The notes: generated by a model not told the origin, from the sequence alone. A stretch of 35,185 nt of DNA from XYD2-FULL-39-9 sp964363685 (GCA_964363685.1 CAYIJG010000003.1:1-35185), one strand, 5' to 3'. Shown: positions 8,290 to 16,477, numbered from the stretch's first letter. Made by a program: numbers and translations.

Positions 8290-8342
8290 TAAATTTAGAG
8301 TAATTTTATCATACGGTTTATTTTTCGGCCAGAGATAATAAT
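8290..8342 (-). promoter_or_regulatory. Duplicated upstream element, copy 2
   Basis: Minus strand shows CTCTGGCCGAAAAA followed after 7 nt by GTATGATAAAATTA, the same block order as copy 1. It lies about 20-70 nt before the paralogous membrane gene. Confidence 0.45.
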
Positions 8343-8363
8343 CTAAAAATACTCTCGAAACAA

Positions 8364-8393
8364 AACCCCGCCCCGCAGGAGCGGGGCGGGGTT
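8364..8393 (-). terminator. Strong GC-stem terminator
   Basis: Stem of 13 bp, AACCCCGCCCCGC (8364-8376) / GCGGGGCGGGGTT (8381-8393), loop AGGA, with a T-rich tail on the minus strand. It follows the 30-residue peptide gene. Nearly the same stem is used by the terminator at 32543-32580. Confidence 0.85.
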
Positions 8394-8421
8394 AGTTTGA
8401 AAAATCAAACTCTAGCTCTAC

Positions 8422-8514
8422 CTATTCAACTGCAGGAGTTGTTGGAGCAGGCTCTTCTGTTGGTTCTGCTGGAGGGGTAGGTTCATCTGTACCATCTAAA
8501 TTGCTGAACATCAT
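8422..8514 (-). CDS. Acidic Pro/Thr/Glu micro-peptide
   Basis: A 30-residue frame, beginning MMFSNLDGTDEPTPPAEP and ending in PTTPAVE. It has its own consensus promoter (8568-8595) and its own strong terminator (8364-8393), so it forms a complete monocistronic unit. The composition matches the 25-residue peptide at 4286-4363. No hydrophobic segment and no cysteine. Function unknown; a small regulatory RNA with a chance frame remains possible. Confidence 0.5.
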   Translation of the reverse strand: MMFSNLDGTDEPTPPAEPTEEPAPTTPAVE

Positions 8515-8567
8515 ATGACTTACGTTAATGAATAATCTGCTAGCTAGTGGTAGCGAGCATTACAATG

Positions 8568-8595
8568 AGTATACCACATAACGATTTTATGTCAA
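8568..8595 (-). promoter_or_regulatory. Promoter of the acidic micro-peptide gene
   Basis: TTGACA (minus strand, 8590-8595), 16-nt spacer, TATACT (8568-8573). A perfect 18-bp palindrome, ATCCCGAGTACTCGGGAT (8595-8612), abuts the -35 box and could be an operator or the terminator of another transcript. Confidence 0.65.
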
Positions 8596-8637
8596 TCCCG
8601 AGTACTCGGGATGATATTTTAAGGACTACCTCTTACT

Positions 8638-9456
8638 TTAATTATTGTTTAATCCCACAAAAGGATTGGCATTACCCCAATAAGTCGGGACTTTTCCATC
8701 CCACTTTTCTATCCAACGCAATTCAACCACTTTAGGGTTAGAACTAAGAGCTTGCGCTTCGGTTCTGATCGCCTTTGCTTTTCCTTCAGCTTCAACAACC
8801 TTCTGGTCCGCTTCAATGCGAATTCTTTCTAAATCTCGTTCAGCTTTGAGTTTAAGTTGTTCGGCCGTCACTTTGGCTTCAATGGCATCGTTAAAAGCGT
8901 TAGAAAAATCAAAGGCAATAATATTTATCTCATCAACTATGATATCATTTTTCACTAATCTTTCGGCCAAATTGATCTTTATTTGTTCTTTAACATCTTC
9001 TCGTCTTATGATAAGTTCTTCGGCGGTAAACTTTGCAGTCACTGCTTTAACTGCCTCTTGAATTGATGGCGCGATAATGCGGGAATTATAATCTTTACCT
9101 ACTTCCTGCCATATTCTATTAACACCGCTCGGAGAAAGATGATAATTTATTGCAACCTTAGAAGTGACAACCTGTAAATCCTTAGATGAGGCACTAGCCG
9201 GAATTTCATCTTTTTGCATCTTTACATCCATCTTTACGACTTGTTGGATAAAAGGAATTTTAAAATAAAGACCTTCGTCAAATACCTTATCTTTGACCGC
9301 TCCAAATTGCAGAAGTATACCTCTTTCACCAGCACCGATTGTTCCGGCAGATCCAAAAATCAAAACCAGCAATAAAAATGCGCCCACTGACAACAAAACG
9401 GTATTTTTTATTTTTTTTAAATCCTCGATTTTTTTAGGGTCAAATATATTATCCAT
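8638..9456 (-). CDS. Prohibitin/SPFH (band 7) family membrane protein
   Basis: A 272-residue prohibitin homologue. An N-terminal helix (about residues 18-40) anchors it; the PHB domain begins at AGERGILLQFGAVKDKVFDEGLYFKIPF and includes VNRIWQEVGKDYNSRIIAPSIQEAVKAVTAKFTAEELI. A long charged coiled coil (about residues 190-245, AEQLKLKAERDLERIRIEAD) ends the fold. Such proteins form ring-shaped membrane scaffolds, often with membrane proteases of the FtsH type; no FtsH gene is in this window. It has its own promoter and a hairpin leader. Confidence 0.92.
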   Translation of the reverse strand: MDNIFDPKKIEDLKKIKNTVLLSVGAFLLLVLIFGSAGTIGAGERGILLQFGAVKDKVFDEGLYFKIPFIQQVVKMDVKMQKDEIPASASSKDLQVVTSKVAINYHLSPSGVNRIWQEVGKDYNSRIIAPSIQEAVKAVTAKFTAEELIIRREDVKEQIKINLAERLVKNDIIVDEINIIAFDFSNAFNDAIEAKVTAEQLKLKAERDLERIRIEADQKVVEAEGKAKAIRTEAQALSSNPKVVELRWIEKWDGKVPTYWGNANPFVGLNNN

Positions 9457-9483
9457 ACACTATTAAACGTTACTAATTAAAAT

Positions 9484-9503
9484 ACTTAGCTTAACGAGCT
9501 AAG
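9484..9503 (-). other. Hairpin in the leader of the prohibitin gene
   Basis: Perfect 8-bp stem ACTTAGCT (9484-9491) / AGCTAAGT (9496-9503) with a 4-nt loop, just downstream of the -10 box. Could be an operator or an mRNA-stabilising hairpin. Confidence 0.45.
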
Positions 9504-9505
9504 TA

Positions 9506-9534
9506 AGTATGCTAAAAAGACTAAGGAATGTCAA
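9506..9534 (-). promoter_or_regulatory. Promoter of the prohibitin gene
   Basis: Minus-strand TTGACA (9529-9534), 17-nt spacer, CATACT (9506-9511). The leader to the ATG is about 45 nt. Confidence 0.7.
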
Positions 9535-9591
9535 GACTCCTTGTCTTTATGATTGTGAGGATGTGGCTCTTAATCTACTTTTAAAAAATTA

Positions 9592-9873
9592 CTAATTTTT
9601 TACTGTTTTATATCCGAGATTTTCCAATTCGTTATTTCTTGATACCAACAAACATTCTTCTGAACAAAATTTACCTACTACGTTAGATGTTTTTTTATTG
9701 TCCAAATCTAACCATATCTCACCCACTGCTCCAATTAATTTTTCGCATAACTTACAGCCCATATTTGGATCCACATCTGAAACTTTTGAGTGGTATATCT
9801 CTCTTCCAAGAATAGCCTTTATTTGAGCTTCTCTTACTGGATTAAATTCATCTGGATAAAATTTACGTCCCAT
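9592..9873 (-). CDS. Hypothetical Cys4 (zinc-binding-like) protein
   Basis: A 93-residue soluble protein. CKLCEK at about residues 40-45 and FCSEEC at about 69-74 give a C-x2-C and C-x4-C pair separated by about 26 residues, as in treble-clef or zinc-ribbon knuckles. The N-terminus (MGRKFYPDEFNPVREAQ) is polar. No specific family recognised. It is separated from the prohibitin gene by that gene's promoter and transcribed in the same direction. A role in nucleic-acid or protein binding is only an inference from the cysteines. Confidence 0.65.
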   Translation of the reverse strand: MGRKFYPDEFNPVREAQIKAILGREIYHSKVSDVDPNMGCKLCEKLIGAVGEIWLDLDNKKTSNVVGKFCSEECLLVSRNNELENLGYKTVKN

Positions 9874-9927
9874 ATATGAGGTAATACGATTTTAAAAATT
9901 TTAAATTTTCCTACAAATCCTTACCCT

Positions 9928-11529
9928 TTAATCAAAATGTTTCAAGGCACCTAGCTGTTTTCTATTGTATGGACTAAAAGATTTACTATCGCTATATTTA
10001 GAACAGCCCTTAGCATTACACGCGCGTACAGAAAATTTATAATTACGGTTAGGAAGTATATATGGGATTCCAATCGTTTTATTGGTCTGAGTTATCTTAT
10101 TAAAGACTACCGTCTTGTTGGTTTTAACATCTACTAAACGCAGGGTGTAATATGTTCCATCTCCTCTCCAATGTAAGTTCACCTTGCGTGACGAAAATAT
10201 ATTAGCAAATAAATTTATTGGCACTTCCGGTAATATTGCCACTGGCGGTTTATCATTTGTATCATTACTATTTGTCACATACCCACTTGGCGGTGTATTA
10301 CTACACACAGAAATTGTATTATTTGGATTCCCCAAACCATCATGGTCAGCATCCGCATAGTAAGTCTGACTAACGCTAATAGTTGCATCATTATCATTAC
10401 AATCAACACCGGTGTTTATACCGTCATTGTCGTGATCATTATCATTGGTGTCATTACTATTGGTCACATATCCAGTTGGCGCTACACTTGAACAGACGCT
10501 GGTAGTAACACTAGGACTACCTAAGCTATCACTATCTGCATCTCGGTAATACACTTGGTTGGCGTGCACACTCGCATTGTTATCATTACAATCTACAGTA
10601 CTTGCAAAACCATCTTGATCTGCATCAACTACGGTTGGTGTAGTTGCCGGACACGTAATTGGATAGTTATTATATACCATAACATTACTTGAAGCAGCGT
10701 CGTTGGTAATAACAATTTTAGCTTTGCTATTAGCGCAATCAGGAATAATAGTAATGCCTTCATCGGAAGCTCCGGATACTGGTAATTGGTAACTGTTTAC
10801 AATATTTCCAGTTAAACTGTATTCTTTCATTTTATCAACGCCGTCAAAAATAACATATAACAATCGAGTGAGTGTATTGTAATGAAGCCCTGCAACATCG
10901 GTATACGTGACTGGGATTTGAGCTACAGAAGTAATGCTTGTACCGTTACTATTTATATTAAAGTTATAAACGCGTAACATGGCTTCGGCTTGAGATGCAG
11001 CCACAAAAAAACCTCCGGACAGCGCTGTCCCCCATGATGCAGGCGCATAAGTTGCTGGTACATAAGTCAGCGCTTCAAATCCTGCACCGCCATTTACCAC
11101 CATGTCAGACAATGTCCATGATTTGTTGGCAACTTTAGCCCCAGTACTTAAATTAAATGCCTCGATCTTGCTACCCGCTTCATTTGCTATATAGACAATA
11201 TGGTCAACGGCCGATGTATCGGTCAAAGTCACATCTTCAAGATCCCCGCCAGGAAACCAGTAGTGCGCCACACTACCAGTATCACTAACAACCGCCACAT
11301 CACCATCATCACCATTGGTGATATATCCATAACCGCTAAGATATGTGACGCCACTAGCTTCAAAGCCATCGGCGGTAGTGTTGAGACTGACTAATCCAGA
11401 AGCGATTTGTGTTCCAACAGGACTTGCTGGCCAAGGTGAAGCAGCGTGTACGGTGGTGGCAAAGAGTAATACAAAAAGACTAATAGTAAGGCTAAAGGAT
11501 AGGCGTTTGGATATAGATTTGCTATACAT
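9928..11529 (-). CDS. Exported propeller-like protein with MopE-type Ca-binding repeats and a fibronectin III domain
   Basis: Residues 1-29 are a signal peptide (LSFSLTISLFVLLFATTVHA). Residues of about 38-290 contain repeated short strands like those of SdiA-regulated or phytase-like beta-propellers (GVTYLSGYGYITN, EALTYVP, AGLHYNTLTRLLYVIFDG). Residues of about 298-425 hold tandem Asp-rich motifs, DADQDGFASTVDCNDNNASV and DADHDGLGNP, typical of MopE/thrombospondin-3-like calcium-binding repeats with YVTNSNDTND spacers. A fibronectin III-like domain ends the protein (about 430-520). Likely cell-surface attached or secreted; no catalytic residues recognised. Confidence 0.8.
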   Translation of the reverse strand: MYSKSISKRLSFSLTISLFVLLFATTVHAASPWPASPVGTQIASGLVSLNTTADGFEASGVTYLSGYGYITNGDDGDVAVVSDTGSVAHYWFPGGDLEDVTLTDTSAVDHIVYIANEAGSKIEAFNLSTGAKVANKSWTLSDMVVNGGAGFEALTYVPATYAPASWGTALSGGFFVAASQAEAMLRVYNFNINSNGTSITSVAQIPVTYTDVAGLHYNTLTRLLYVIFDGVDKMKEYSLTGNIVNSYQLPVSGASDEGITIIPDCANSKAKIVITNDAASSNVMVYNNYPITCPATTPTVVDADQDGFASTVDCNDNNASVHANQVYYRDADSDSLGSPSVTTSVCSSVAPTGYVTNSNDTNDNDHDNDGINTGVDCNDNDATISVSQTYYADADHDGLGNPNNTISVCSNTPPSGYVTNSNDTNDKPPVAILPEVPINLFANIFSSRKVNLHWRGDGTYYTLRLVDVKTNKTVVFNKITQTNKTIGIPYILPNRNYKFSVRACNAKGCSKYSDSKSFSPYNRKQLGALKHFD

Positions 11530-11550
11530 AGCGTAAAGGTTAATAATTAA

Positions 11551-11574
11551 ACAGTACTCTAGTTAGAGTACTGT
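11551..11574 (-). terminator. Hairpin terminator after the Cys/Trp-repeat lipoprotein
   Basis: Perfect 10-bp stem ACAGTACTCT (11551-11560) / AGAGTACTGT (11565-11574) with loop AGTT, followed on the minus strand by TTTAATTATT. The tail is imperfect, so it might instead be an intercistronic hairpin before the propeller gene. Confidence 0.6.
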
Positions 11575-11600
11575 AAAATAATCAGATTGGCAATAGAACT

Positions 11601-12602
11601 TTATGGCTCTATCCGCACATTTGCATTACAACTAGCAGTTGCGCCTCCACCAGATCCAACACATGTCCATGCCCAAGGACCTTCGCCAGTTACCGGACTA
11701 ATAGTACCTGACGCACAAAGATTGGTGGTTGGAGCAGAAATCAAAGTCATATTATTGGATGAACCACAGACGCCATTTGTAATATCTAAAACTTGTAGAG
11801 GAACTGGGAAAGCCTTGCAACTGGCAACTTCTGCGCCTTCTTCACCAGCGCATGTCCATGTCCATGAACCTTGAGACGTTATTGGACCTGTGACCGCACT
11901 CGCAGTACCACGAGAACACAAATTTGTAGTCGGCGCATACGAAACTGTACTGTTGTGAGCCGAACCACAAAGACCACTCATGAGATATTTTGGCGCGCTA
12001 CAGCTGGCAGTGGCGCCACCATTTAAGCCCACACATGTCCATGCCCAAGGACCATTACCAGTCACAGTGGTTGGCGTACCACCAGTACAAAGATCAGACG
12101 CTGGAGCAGTGACAGACAGCTGGCCATTGGCAAAACCACAGGTGCCGTTTATCATTGCTAAAATACCAGGCACAATGACACAAGCTCCGTCCACACAAGA
12201 TGTATTATCTTTACATATAATAGAAACCGATTCAATTGAATTTCCAGTATTGCCACAAAAATATTCAAATACTTTTGTATCATTACCACAATAATCTACC
12301 TTAGAAGTAACTACATTATTACTAGGATCTTTGACGGTCGCCTCGCCTTTAACTGTAGAGACATTTCCACCGTCTGTATCACTACAAACCCACCCTGATT
12401 GTGTGGCATTTTTTACTGGGGTGACTGATTTGGGTGTTTTTGTATTTTCTTTGCCTGGCTGTCCATCAGCTGGCGCAACTTCCGTACCTGTTTTGACCTC
12501 TGTGTCTGTTTTAATATTTGGAACGATATTGGAACAACCTGCGCCGACTAGTACCAGACCAGCGCTAATTGTGGCTAAAAATAAAAGAAGCGACTGTTTC
12601 AT
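11601..12602 (-). CDS. Surface lipoprotein with three Cys/Trp repeats
   Basis: Residues 1-23 are a lipoprotein signal (LVLVGAGC). A module at about 70-145 starts WVCSDTDGG and ends CVDGACV. It is shared with the protein at 29119-30990. Three repeats of about 60 residues follow, each with the pattern (G)xCG-x(N)-LCxxGT-VTG-GPWxWTC-GxxGGxxASC; in the middle copy GPW becomes GSW. Paired Cys suggest disulfide-stabilised beta modules outside the cell. No enzymatic motif. Such repeats are common in Patescibacteria surface proteins, but their ligand is unknown. It has its own promoter. Confidence 0.78.
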   Translation of the reverse strand: MKQSLLLFLATISAGLVLVGAGCSNIVPNIKTDTEVKTGTEVAPADGQPGKENTKTPKSVTPVKNATQSGWVCSDTDGGNVSTVKGEATVKDPSNNVVTSKVDYCGNDTKVFEYFCGNTGNSIESVSIICKDNTSCVDGACVIVPGILAMINGTCGFANGQLSVTAPASDLCTGGTPTTVTGNGPWAWTCVGLNGGATASCSAPKYLMSGLCGSAHNSTVSYAPTTNLCSRGTASAVTGPITSQGSWTWTCAGEEGAEVASCKAFPVPLQVLDITNGVCGSSNNMTLISAPTTNLCASGTISPVTGEGPWAWTCVGSGGGATASCNANVRIEP

Positions 12603-12643
12603 ACGATGATTTTATATATAAATTAAGGTTTTATTAGATATTA

Positions 12644-12673
12644 ATCATACCACTACTTTATAACACTTGTCTA
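12644..12673 (-). promoter_or_regulatory. Promoter of the Cys/Trp-repeat lipoprotein
   Basis: Minus-strand TAGACA (12668-12673), 18-nt spacer, TATGAT (12644-12649). A 7-bp inverted repeat GTCTATT/AATAGAC (12669-12692) overlaps the -35 box and may be the terminator of the HAD gene upstream. Confidence 0.5.
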
Positions 12674-12711
12674 TTGTTTATAAAAAATAGACCAGTATAA
12701 AATGTTAAAAC

Positions 12712-13194
12712 CTATTTAGACAGCAACAAAGATACCTGCTTAATAATTTCATCATCGTTATCCGTGTAGTGCAATGTTTTTATTCCAGCTGCCTTCGCTG
12801 CTTCAATGTTGCCCATTTGATCGTCGATGTATAAGATAACTTCGGGTCGAACTTTTAATTTGTCCGCTATAAATGAATACGCACTCGAATCTTTCTTGCT
12901 TAACCCATAGTCGTTGGCTGCAAAGATATGCTCGAATATCGTTTCAAGTTGTGGCCTTATGAGTGGATGATTTTGGATAATGTCTGTTGTGAACAAGTTA
13001 ACAGAATACTTTCCTCTCATGGACTTAAAGAAATCAAGAAGTTTACTGTTGAGCTCAAAATATTCAAAGACATTATAATTCTCGCCAAACTTCTCCGTTA
13101 GGTCGCGATGCATTAAATTAAGCGCGCCAGAATAATTTTTATCCTTAGGCTTTATGATGACTCTTGAGAAATCAGAAATAATTGTTGTGTACAT
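12712..13194 (-). CDS. HAD-superfamily hydrolase-like protein
   Basis: A 160-residue Rossmann-like HAD protein. Motif I is IISDFSRVI, with the nucleophile position Asp8 kept but the second Asp of DxD replaced by Ser, as in the YihX-like subgroup where that position is Gly or another residue. Motif II is FTTD (Thr), motif III Lys lies in GLSKKDSSAYSFIADKL, and motif IV is LYIDDQMGNIEAAKAAGI. It likely dephosphorylates a small metabolite, though the altered motif I could lower phosphatase activity. No partner gene is evident. Confidence 0.82.
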   Translation of the reverse strand: MYTTIISDFSRVIIKPKDKNYSGALNLMHRDLTEKFGENYNVFEYFELNSKLLDFFKSMRGKYSVNLFTTDIIQNHPLIRPQLETIFEHIFAANDYGLSKKDSSAYSFIADKLKVRPEVILYIDDQMGNIEAAKAAGIKTLHYTDNDDEIIKQVSLLLSK

Positions 13195-13265
13195 ACTTAC
13201 TTATTAAAATACATTTCCAACTATGGGTTTGAGACAAAATTGGAATATCTTAAATTGAAAAATAG

Positions 13266-13670
13266 TTAAGGCCTGAACTTCCCGGTCGCAAGCACAGCAC
13301 AAGTTTTCTCAATTCTAGTTTTGTTCTCCTCCTTATCTTTAGCCGACTCTATCCAATCCACAAAATCTCTTTTAGCGTCAGGTGTGAGACCGCTCCACAC
13401 AGCTTTCGCCTTTGGGTTAACTCCAAGGGCTTTATATAGATTTATAGGTACGATGGCATAACAACAAGGACGACGCTTACCAGCCACAAGCTTTGAGCAA
13501 GCTACACTAATACGACGACTACGCGTCTCCGCTTGTTTGGCTGATTCTATCCAACTAATAAAATCTCGGCGCGAGATAGGCGTGAGATCTTGCCACTGCG
13601 CCTTGGCCTTTGGGTTAGCGCTGACGGCTTTGGCAAAATCGGCTGGCACTTTGGATTTTGATGTTTTCAT
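13266..13670 (-). CDS. Tandem OmdA/YdeI-like domain protein
   Basis: A 134-residue protein made of two copies of the C-terminal YdeI/OmdA motif: NPKAKAQWQDLTPISRRDFI-SWIESAK (first, about residues 19-47) and NPKAKAVWSGLTPDAKRDFV-DWIESAK (second, about 84-111), each followed by a basic helix and an AGK or TGK end. The family was named for OmpD association and bacteriocin protection. Usually a single such segment follows a DUF1801-type domain; here two are joined without it. The promoter carries a perfect palindrome. Confidence 0.82.
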   Translation of the reverse strand: MKTSKSKVPADFAKAVSANPKAKAQWQDLTPISRRDFISWIESAKQAETRSRRISVACSKLVAGKRRPCCYAIVPINLYKALGVNPKAKAVWSGLTPDAKRDFVDWIESAKDKEENKTRIEKTCAVLATGKFRP

Positions 13671-13724
13671 AATATCATTCCATTCGAAAGTGAAAATGGA
13701 TTTTTATTTCACTCATTACATTTA

Positions 13725-13754
13725 ATTATAACAGTCTGTTATACTTTGGGTCAA
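13725..13754 (-). promoter_or_regulatory. Promoter with internal palindromic operator (OmdA gene)
   Basis: Minus-strand TTGACC (13749-13754), 18-nt spacer, TATAAT (13725-13730). The spacer holds the 15-bp dyad ATAACAGTCTGTTAT (13728-13742), a good candidate repressor site because it covers the -10 box edge. Confidence 0.65.
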
Positions 13755-13800
13755 TTAGGGAGATAAGGGTGGATTACCTGTTCTATATTTTTTAAGTATT

Positions 13801-13833
13801 AAAAACAGCCCCAAATCAGTCGGGGCTGTTTTT
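13801..13833 (-). terminator. Rho-independent terminator
   Basis: 12-bp stem AAAAACAGCCCC (13801-13812) / GGGGCTGTTTTT (13822-13833), loop of 9 nt. T-rich on both sides, so it can work in both directions. It follows the 67-residue membrane gene. Confidence 0.85.
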
Positions 13834-13860
13834 AATTTCTGTGATTTCCAATTAAGTTGA

Positions 13861-14064
13861 CTAAGGAGTAGGTGCAGGTTCTGCGGGCTTGGTAGTATCT
13901 GTTGGGAGTTTGATATCGACGGTAGTTCCAGGCTGTTGAGGTTGTGCAGAGTTTTTTTGTAGCATCGGCAATCCGTATACAAAGAAAACAACCGCTAATC
14001 CTGCAAGAACCACAATGGCGACAATGGCCACCATGCTTCCGTTTCCTGAGGTTTCTTCTGTCAT
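13861..14064 (-). CDS. Small single-pass membrane protein with Pro-rich tail
   Basis: A 67-residue protein: short polar N-terminus (MTEETSGNGS), one membrane helix (about residues 11-35), then an extracytoplasmic-like Gln/Pro/Thr-rich tail ending KPAEPAPTP. No family recognised. The strong terminator 28 nt after the stop supports a real transcript. The tail resembles the Pro/Thr/Glu micro-peptides at 4286 and 8422. Confidence 0.6.
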   Translation of the reverse strand: MTEETSGNGSMVAIVAIVVLAGLAVVFFVYGLPMLQKNSAQPQQPGTTVDIKLPTDTTKPAEPAPTP

Positions 14065-14153
14065 ATAGATAAATTTAAAAATAAATATAGTAGTCTATGT
14101 ATGATTTTTTTAGGTGGTTCTTTAGAATAAGCAGTAAATTTAAAATGTAGTAC

Positions 14154-14297
14154 TTAATTTTTTTCTTTTTCTTCATCTGCTACATCTTCTTTTGCTTCTG
14201 CTACCCCTTCTTCCACCGCGTCTTTCGCTGTTTGGTACGCTTCTTCCTCCACCGCGTCAGCTAATTTATCGTCTGCTGGATCTGATATAGATTGCAT
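14154..14297 (-). CDS. Small acidic alpha-helical protein
   Basis: A 47-residue frame starting MQSISDPADDKLADAVEEEA and continuing as Ala/Glu/Asp/Lys heptad-like sequence to the stop. It has no hydrophobic segment and no cysteine. No family recognised. It precedes the 67-residue membrane gene on the same strand (89 nt). The composition resembles other small acidic proteins of the window (33943-34134). Confidence 0.5.
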   Translation of the reverse strand: MQSISDPADDKLADAVEEEAYQTAKDAVEEGVAEAKEDVADEEKEKN

Positions 14298-14566
14298 ATA
14301 TTTTATATTAAGAATAAATTACATATTTTTTATTTTGTATTGTTGATTAATCAATTATTTAATCGACTAACAATTTAATTGTACATTCTAGTAGATTGTT
14401 CGTCAATAGCTAGTAAAACAAATTTTCATTTAGCAAAATTAGAACCGGAAAAATACGGCTATGATTATACAAAAAACGAAGCACTAAATACGCTTCGTCT
14501 ACCTTGGCTCCGTTTGTGGAACGAAGTTAGAACTTGTTTGGCTAATAGTTCAGATCGATTTTTACC
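14298..14566. other. Intergenic region with 28-bp repeat
   Basis: AT-rich spacer between the small acidic gene and the envelope operon. It contains the half-site TTAGAACCGG (14440-14449) and the full repeat at 14506-14533. A 63-codon plus-strand frame (14379-14570) runs across it but has no ribosome site or similarity, so it is not called a gene. Confidence 0.5.
14506..14533 (+). repeat. 28-bp dispersed repeat, copy 1
   Basis: GGCTCC-6 nt-GGAACGAAGTTAGAAC. A 6-bp outer stem is formed by CTTCGT (about 14493-14498) and ACGAAG (14521-14526). It matches the copies at 19204, 19669 and 21257. Confidence 0.7.
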
Positions 14567-16477
14567 TTAAAAAACCACAAGAGCAGTATTGCCAATATAA
14601 GCCCAAAGACTTTTAAAACTAGAAACACTAACAGTTCTTGGTCCACGCCAAGGATCATTCACAATTATAGAAGTTGGATTTTCTACATTTCCCACAAAGC
14701 CTTTTACCACTACCGAATGCATCCCGCGATAACCGGTAGCGCCTGAATCCAGTAGAAACGTACCTGACGAGCCGAGCTGATTGTGCACCCAAATTATTAC
14801 AGGATTACCCCTTTCTACCTCTTTTACTAGATCGACAATATTCCAATTCCTTTTTAACTCTACAGAACGATATTTACTTATAAAATCATATATTGGCCCC
14901 CAATGCACGCCGTAACCTTGCACCCAATCTACATTTGGATCTCCACCCTCACCAACTGTTGCCTTGATAGAACCTTCCGAAAGAGCGGTTCCTCTATAAG
15001 CAAATACCATGCGGGTGGCGGCAATATTGCAAGTAAAAGTTTCGCTTTGGTAATACATAGGTACGTCCAAAGAAAAAACTTTATTTTTTGTGGTAAATGA
15101 ATAATTGTAATCTTCATTTGAGTCTAATCCATACACAGTTTTGATACTCTTTTTTAACTTTATACTATATTTTGTTGAATTATCCAGAGAACGACTGAGA
15201 GAAAACACCATTTTATTACCTTCCCAAGAAAAAGACCCTGGAATATTTGGATACATAGAAAAAGAATTTTCCGCTGAATTGTGATCCACCTCTTGATCAA
15301 ATTCAATTACCACTCTGGATAAATCGATAGATAGGCCATACGAAGCGTCTTTGGGATATATTGATGAAACCTTAACTTCTCCAACTACACTAAAATTTAC
15401 CTCTATATCATGGTCAGTTTTTCCACCATATTTATTTTCCATCTCACTCAAAAATTTGATTGTATAATCAACACCCTTTTTAAATTCATGACTTGGTAAA
15501 AAAATAAAAGTTTGCTCATCTTCCCAATTTATTTTACCGGTAGTTGTTGGACTAATGTAAAATTTTTCTACCACGCTCGTATGATTCATAGCTTCAGAAA
15601 AAACTATTTTTATAGGACTATCAACTCGCACAGTATTTCCTTGGTCATACAATTTAATGAAGGGAGAAGCTACGGTCTTAAAGTTAATTTTCTGAATCAA
15701 CTCCAAATCACCCTTTTCAATATCAGAAAAATCTTTGACACGATAAGAGCGCCCAGCTCTAGAGATTGATAAACTATATTCACGGTCCTGCAGAAGTGGT
15801 TTTGAGAATATTAATTTATTCTTATTATTATCTGACTTGTCGACAGTAAAATTAATTAGTGGACTGATCTCATAAACCCAGTTTACGAATTCCCCACTCG
15901 GCGCGTCAAAAATTATTTCAAAAGGGTCTTTTATGCTAATATTTTCTTGACCGTTTTTCGGGTAAATCTCTTTAATATTAGGAAGATTGGGGGAGAAAAA
16001 TTCAATAGATTGTTCGTGTTTTTCACCACCAGGAAATAATCTTTTCAAACCCACTATATATACTACAATTTTGGTCTCCGGATAAAAAGATTCTTTGGGA
16101 ATAAAAATCGCTCTATCTTTGTACCGTCCAGAAAAAAATGGTAAAGCATTTTGAAAAACCCAATCACCTTCAACTTCCGGGGACATACGAAGAGATACAT
16201 TCTCTGGATTAATAGGGACCGTAAAAGATACTTCGATTGGTTGATGCGCCTCTACTAAATACCCGGCCTCAGACACAGTTTCCAACCGGAGAAAGGGCCT
16301 TGAAAATAAAGTAACGAAAGAGAAAAATAAAACAAAAACAATAACCGCCGTATTTAATAGAACCAAAAGACGATAATATCGTTGTTTCTTATAAAGTAGA
16401 AAATTAGACACAGCTACAATAATAATAGCGATAAAAAATATTAAAATACGTGTTTTAAAACTTAAGAATGAGTCCAT
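14567..16477 (-). CDS. Membrane-anchored Ig-like (SbsA/Big_5) protein with C-terminal C39-like domain
   Basis: A 636-residue protein. Two N-terminal membrane helices (about residues 9-26 and 34-56) precede three or more SbsA-type Ig-like domains, recognised by repeats such as PIKIVFSEAMNHTSV and RVVIEFDQEVDHNSAEN with TKYSIKLKKSIK-like ends. The last 180 residues are a papain-fold C39-like domain: VPMYYQSETFTCNIAATRMV (nucleophile Cys about 480), GMHSVVVKGF (His about 588) and VNDPWRG (Asp/Asn). The Ig stalk would place the protease-like head outside the membrane. The gene overlaps the deacetylase-like gene by 16 nt. Confidence 0.83.
   Translation of the reverse strand: MDSFLSFKTRILIFFIAIIIVAVSNFLLYKKQRYYRLLVLLNTAVIVFVLFFSFVTLFSRPFLRLETVSEAGYLVEAHQPIEVSFTVPINPENVSLRMSPEVEGDWVFQNALPFFSGRYKDRAIFIPKESFYPETKIVVYIVGLKRLFPGGEKHEQSIEFFSPNLPNIKEIYPKNGQENISIKDPFEIIFDAPSGEFVNWVYEISPLINFTVDKSDNNKNKLIFSKPLLQDREYSLSISRAGRSYRVKDFSDIEKGDLELIQKINFKTVASPFIKLYDQGNTVRVDSPIKIVFSEAMNHTSVVEKFYISPTTTGKINWEDEQTFIFLPSHEFKKGVDYTIKFLSEMENKYGGKTDHDIEVNFSVVGEVKVSSIYPKDASYGLSIDLSRVVIEFDQEVDHNSAENSFSMYPNIPGSFSWEGNKMVFSLSRSLDNSTKYSIKLKKSIKTVYGLDSNEDYNYSFTTKNKVFSLDVPMYYQSETFTCNIAATRMVFAYRGTALSEGSIKATVGEGGDPNVDWVQGYGVHWGPIYDFISKYRSVELKRNWNIVDLVKEVERGNPVIIWVHNQLGSSGTFLLDSGATGYRGMHSVVVKGFVGNVENPTSIIVNDPWRGPRTVSVSSFKSLWAYIGNTALVVF

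Noticed and set aside
14379..14570. 63-codon frame over repeat copy 1
   Set aside because: No ribosome site and no similarity outside the repeat; the repeat is conserved as DNA, including the hairpin.
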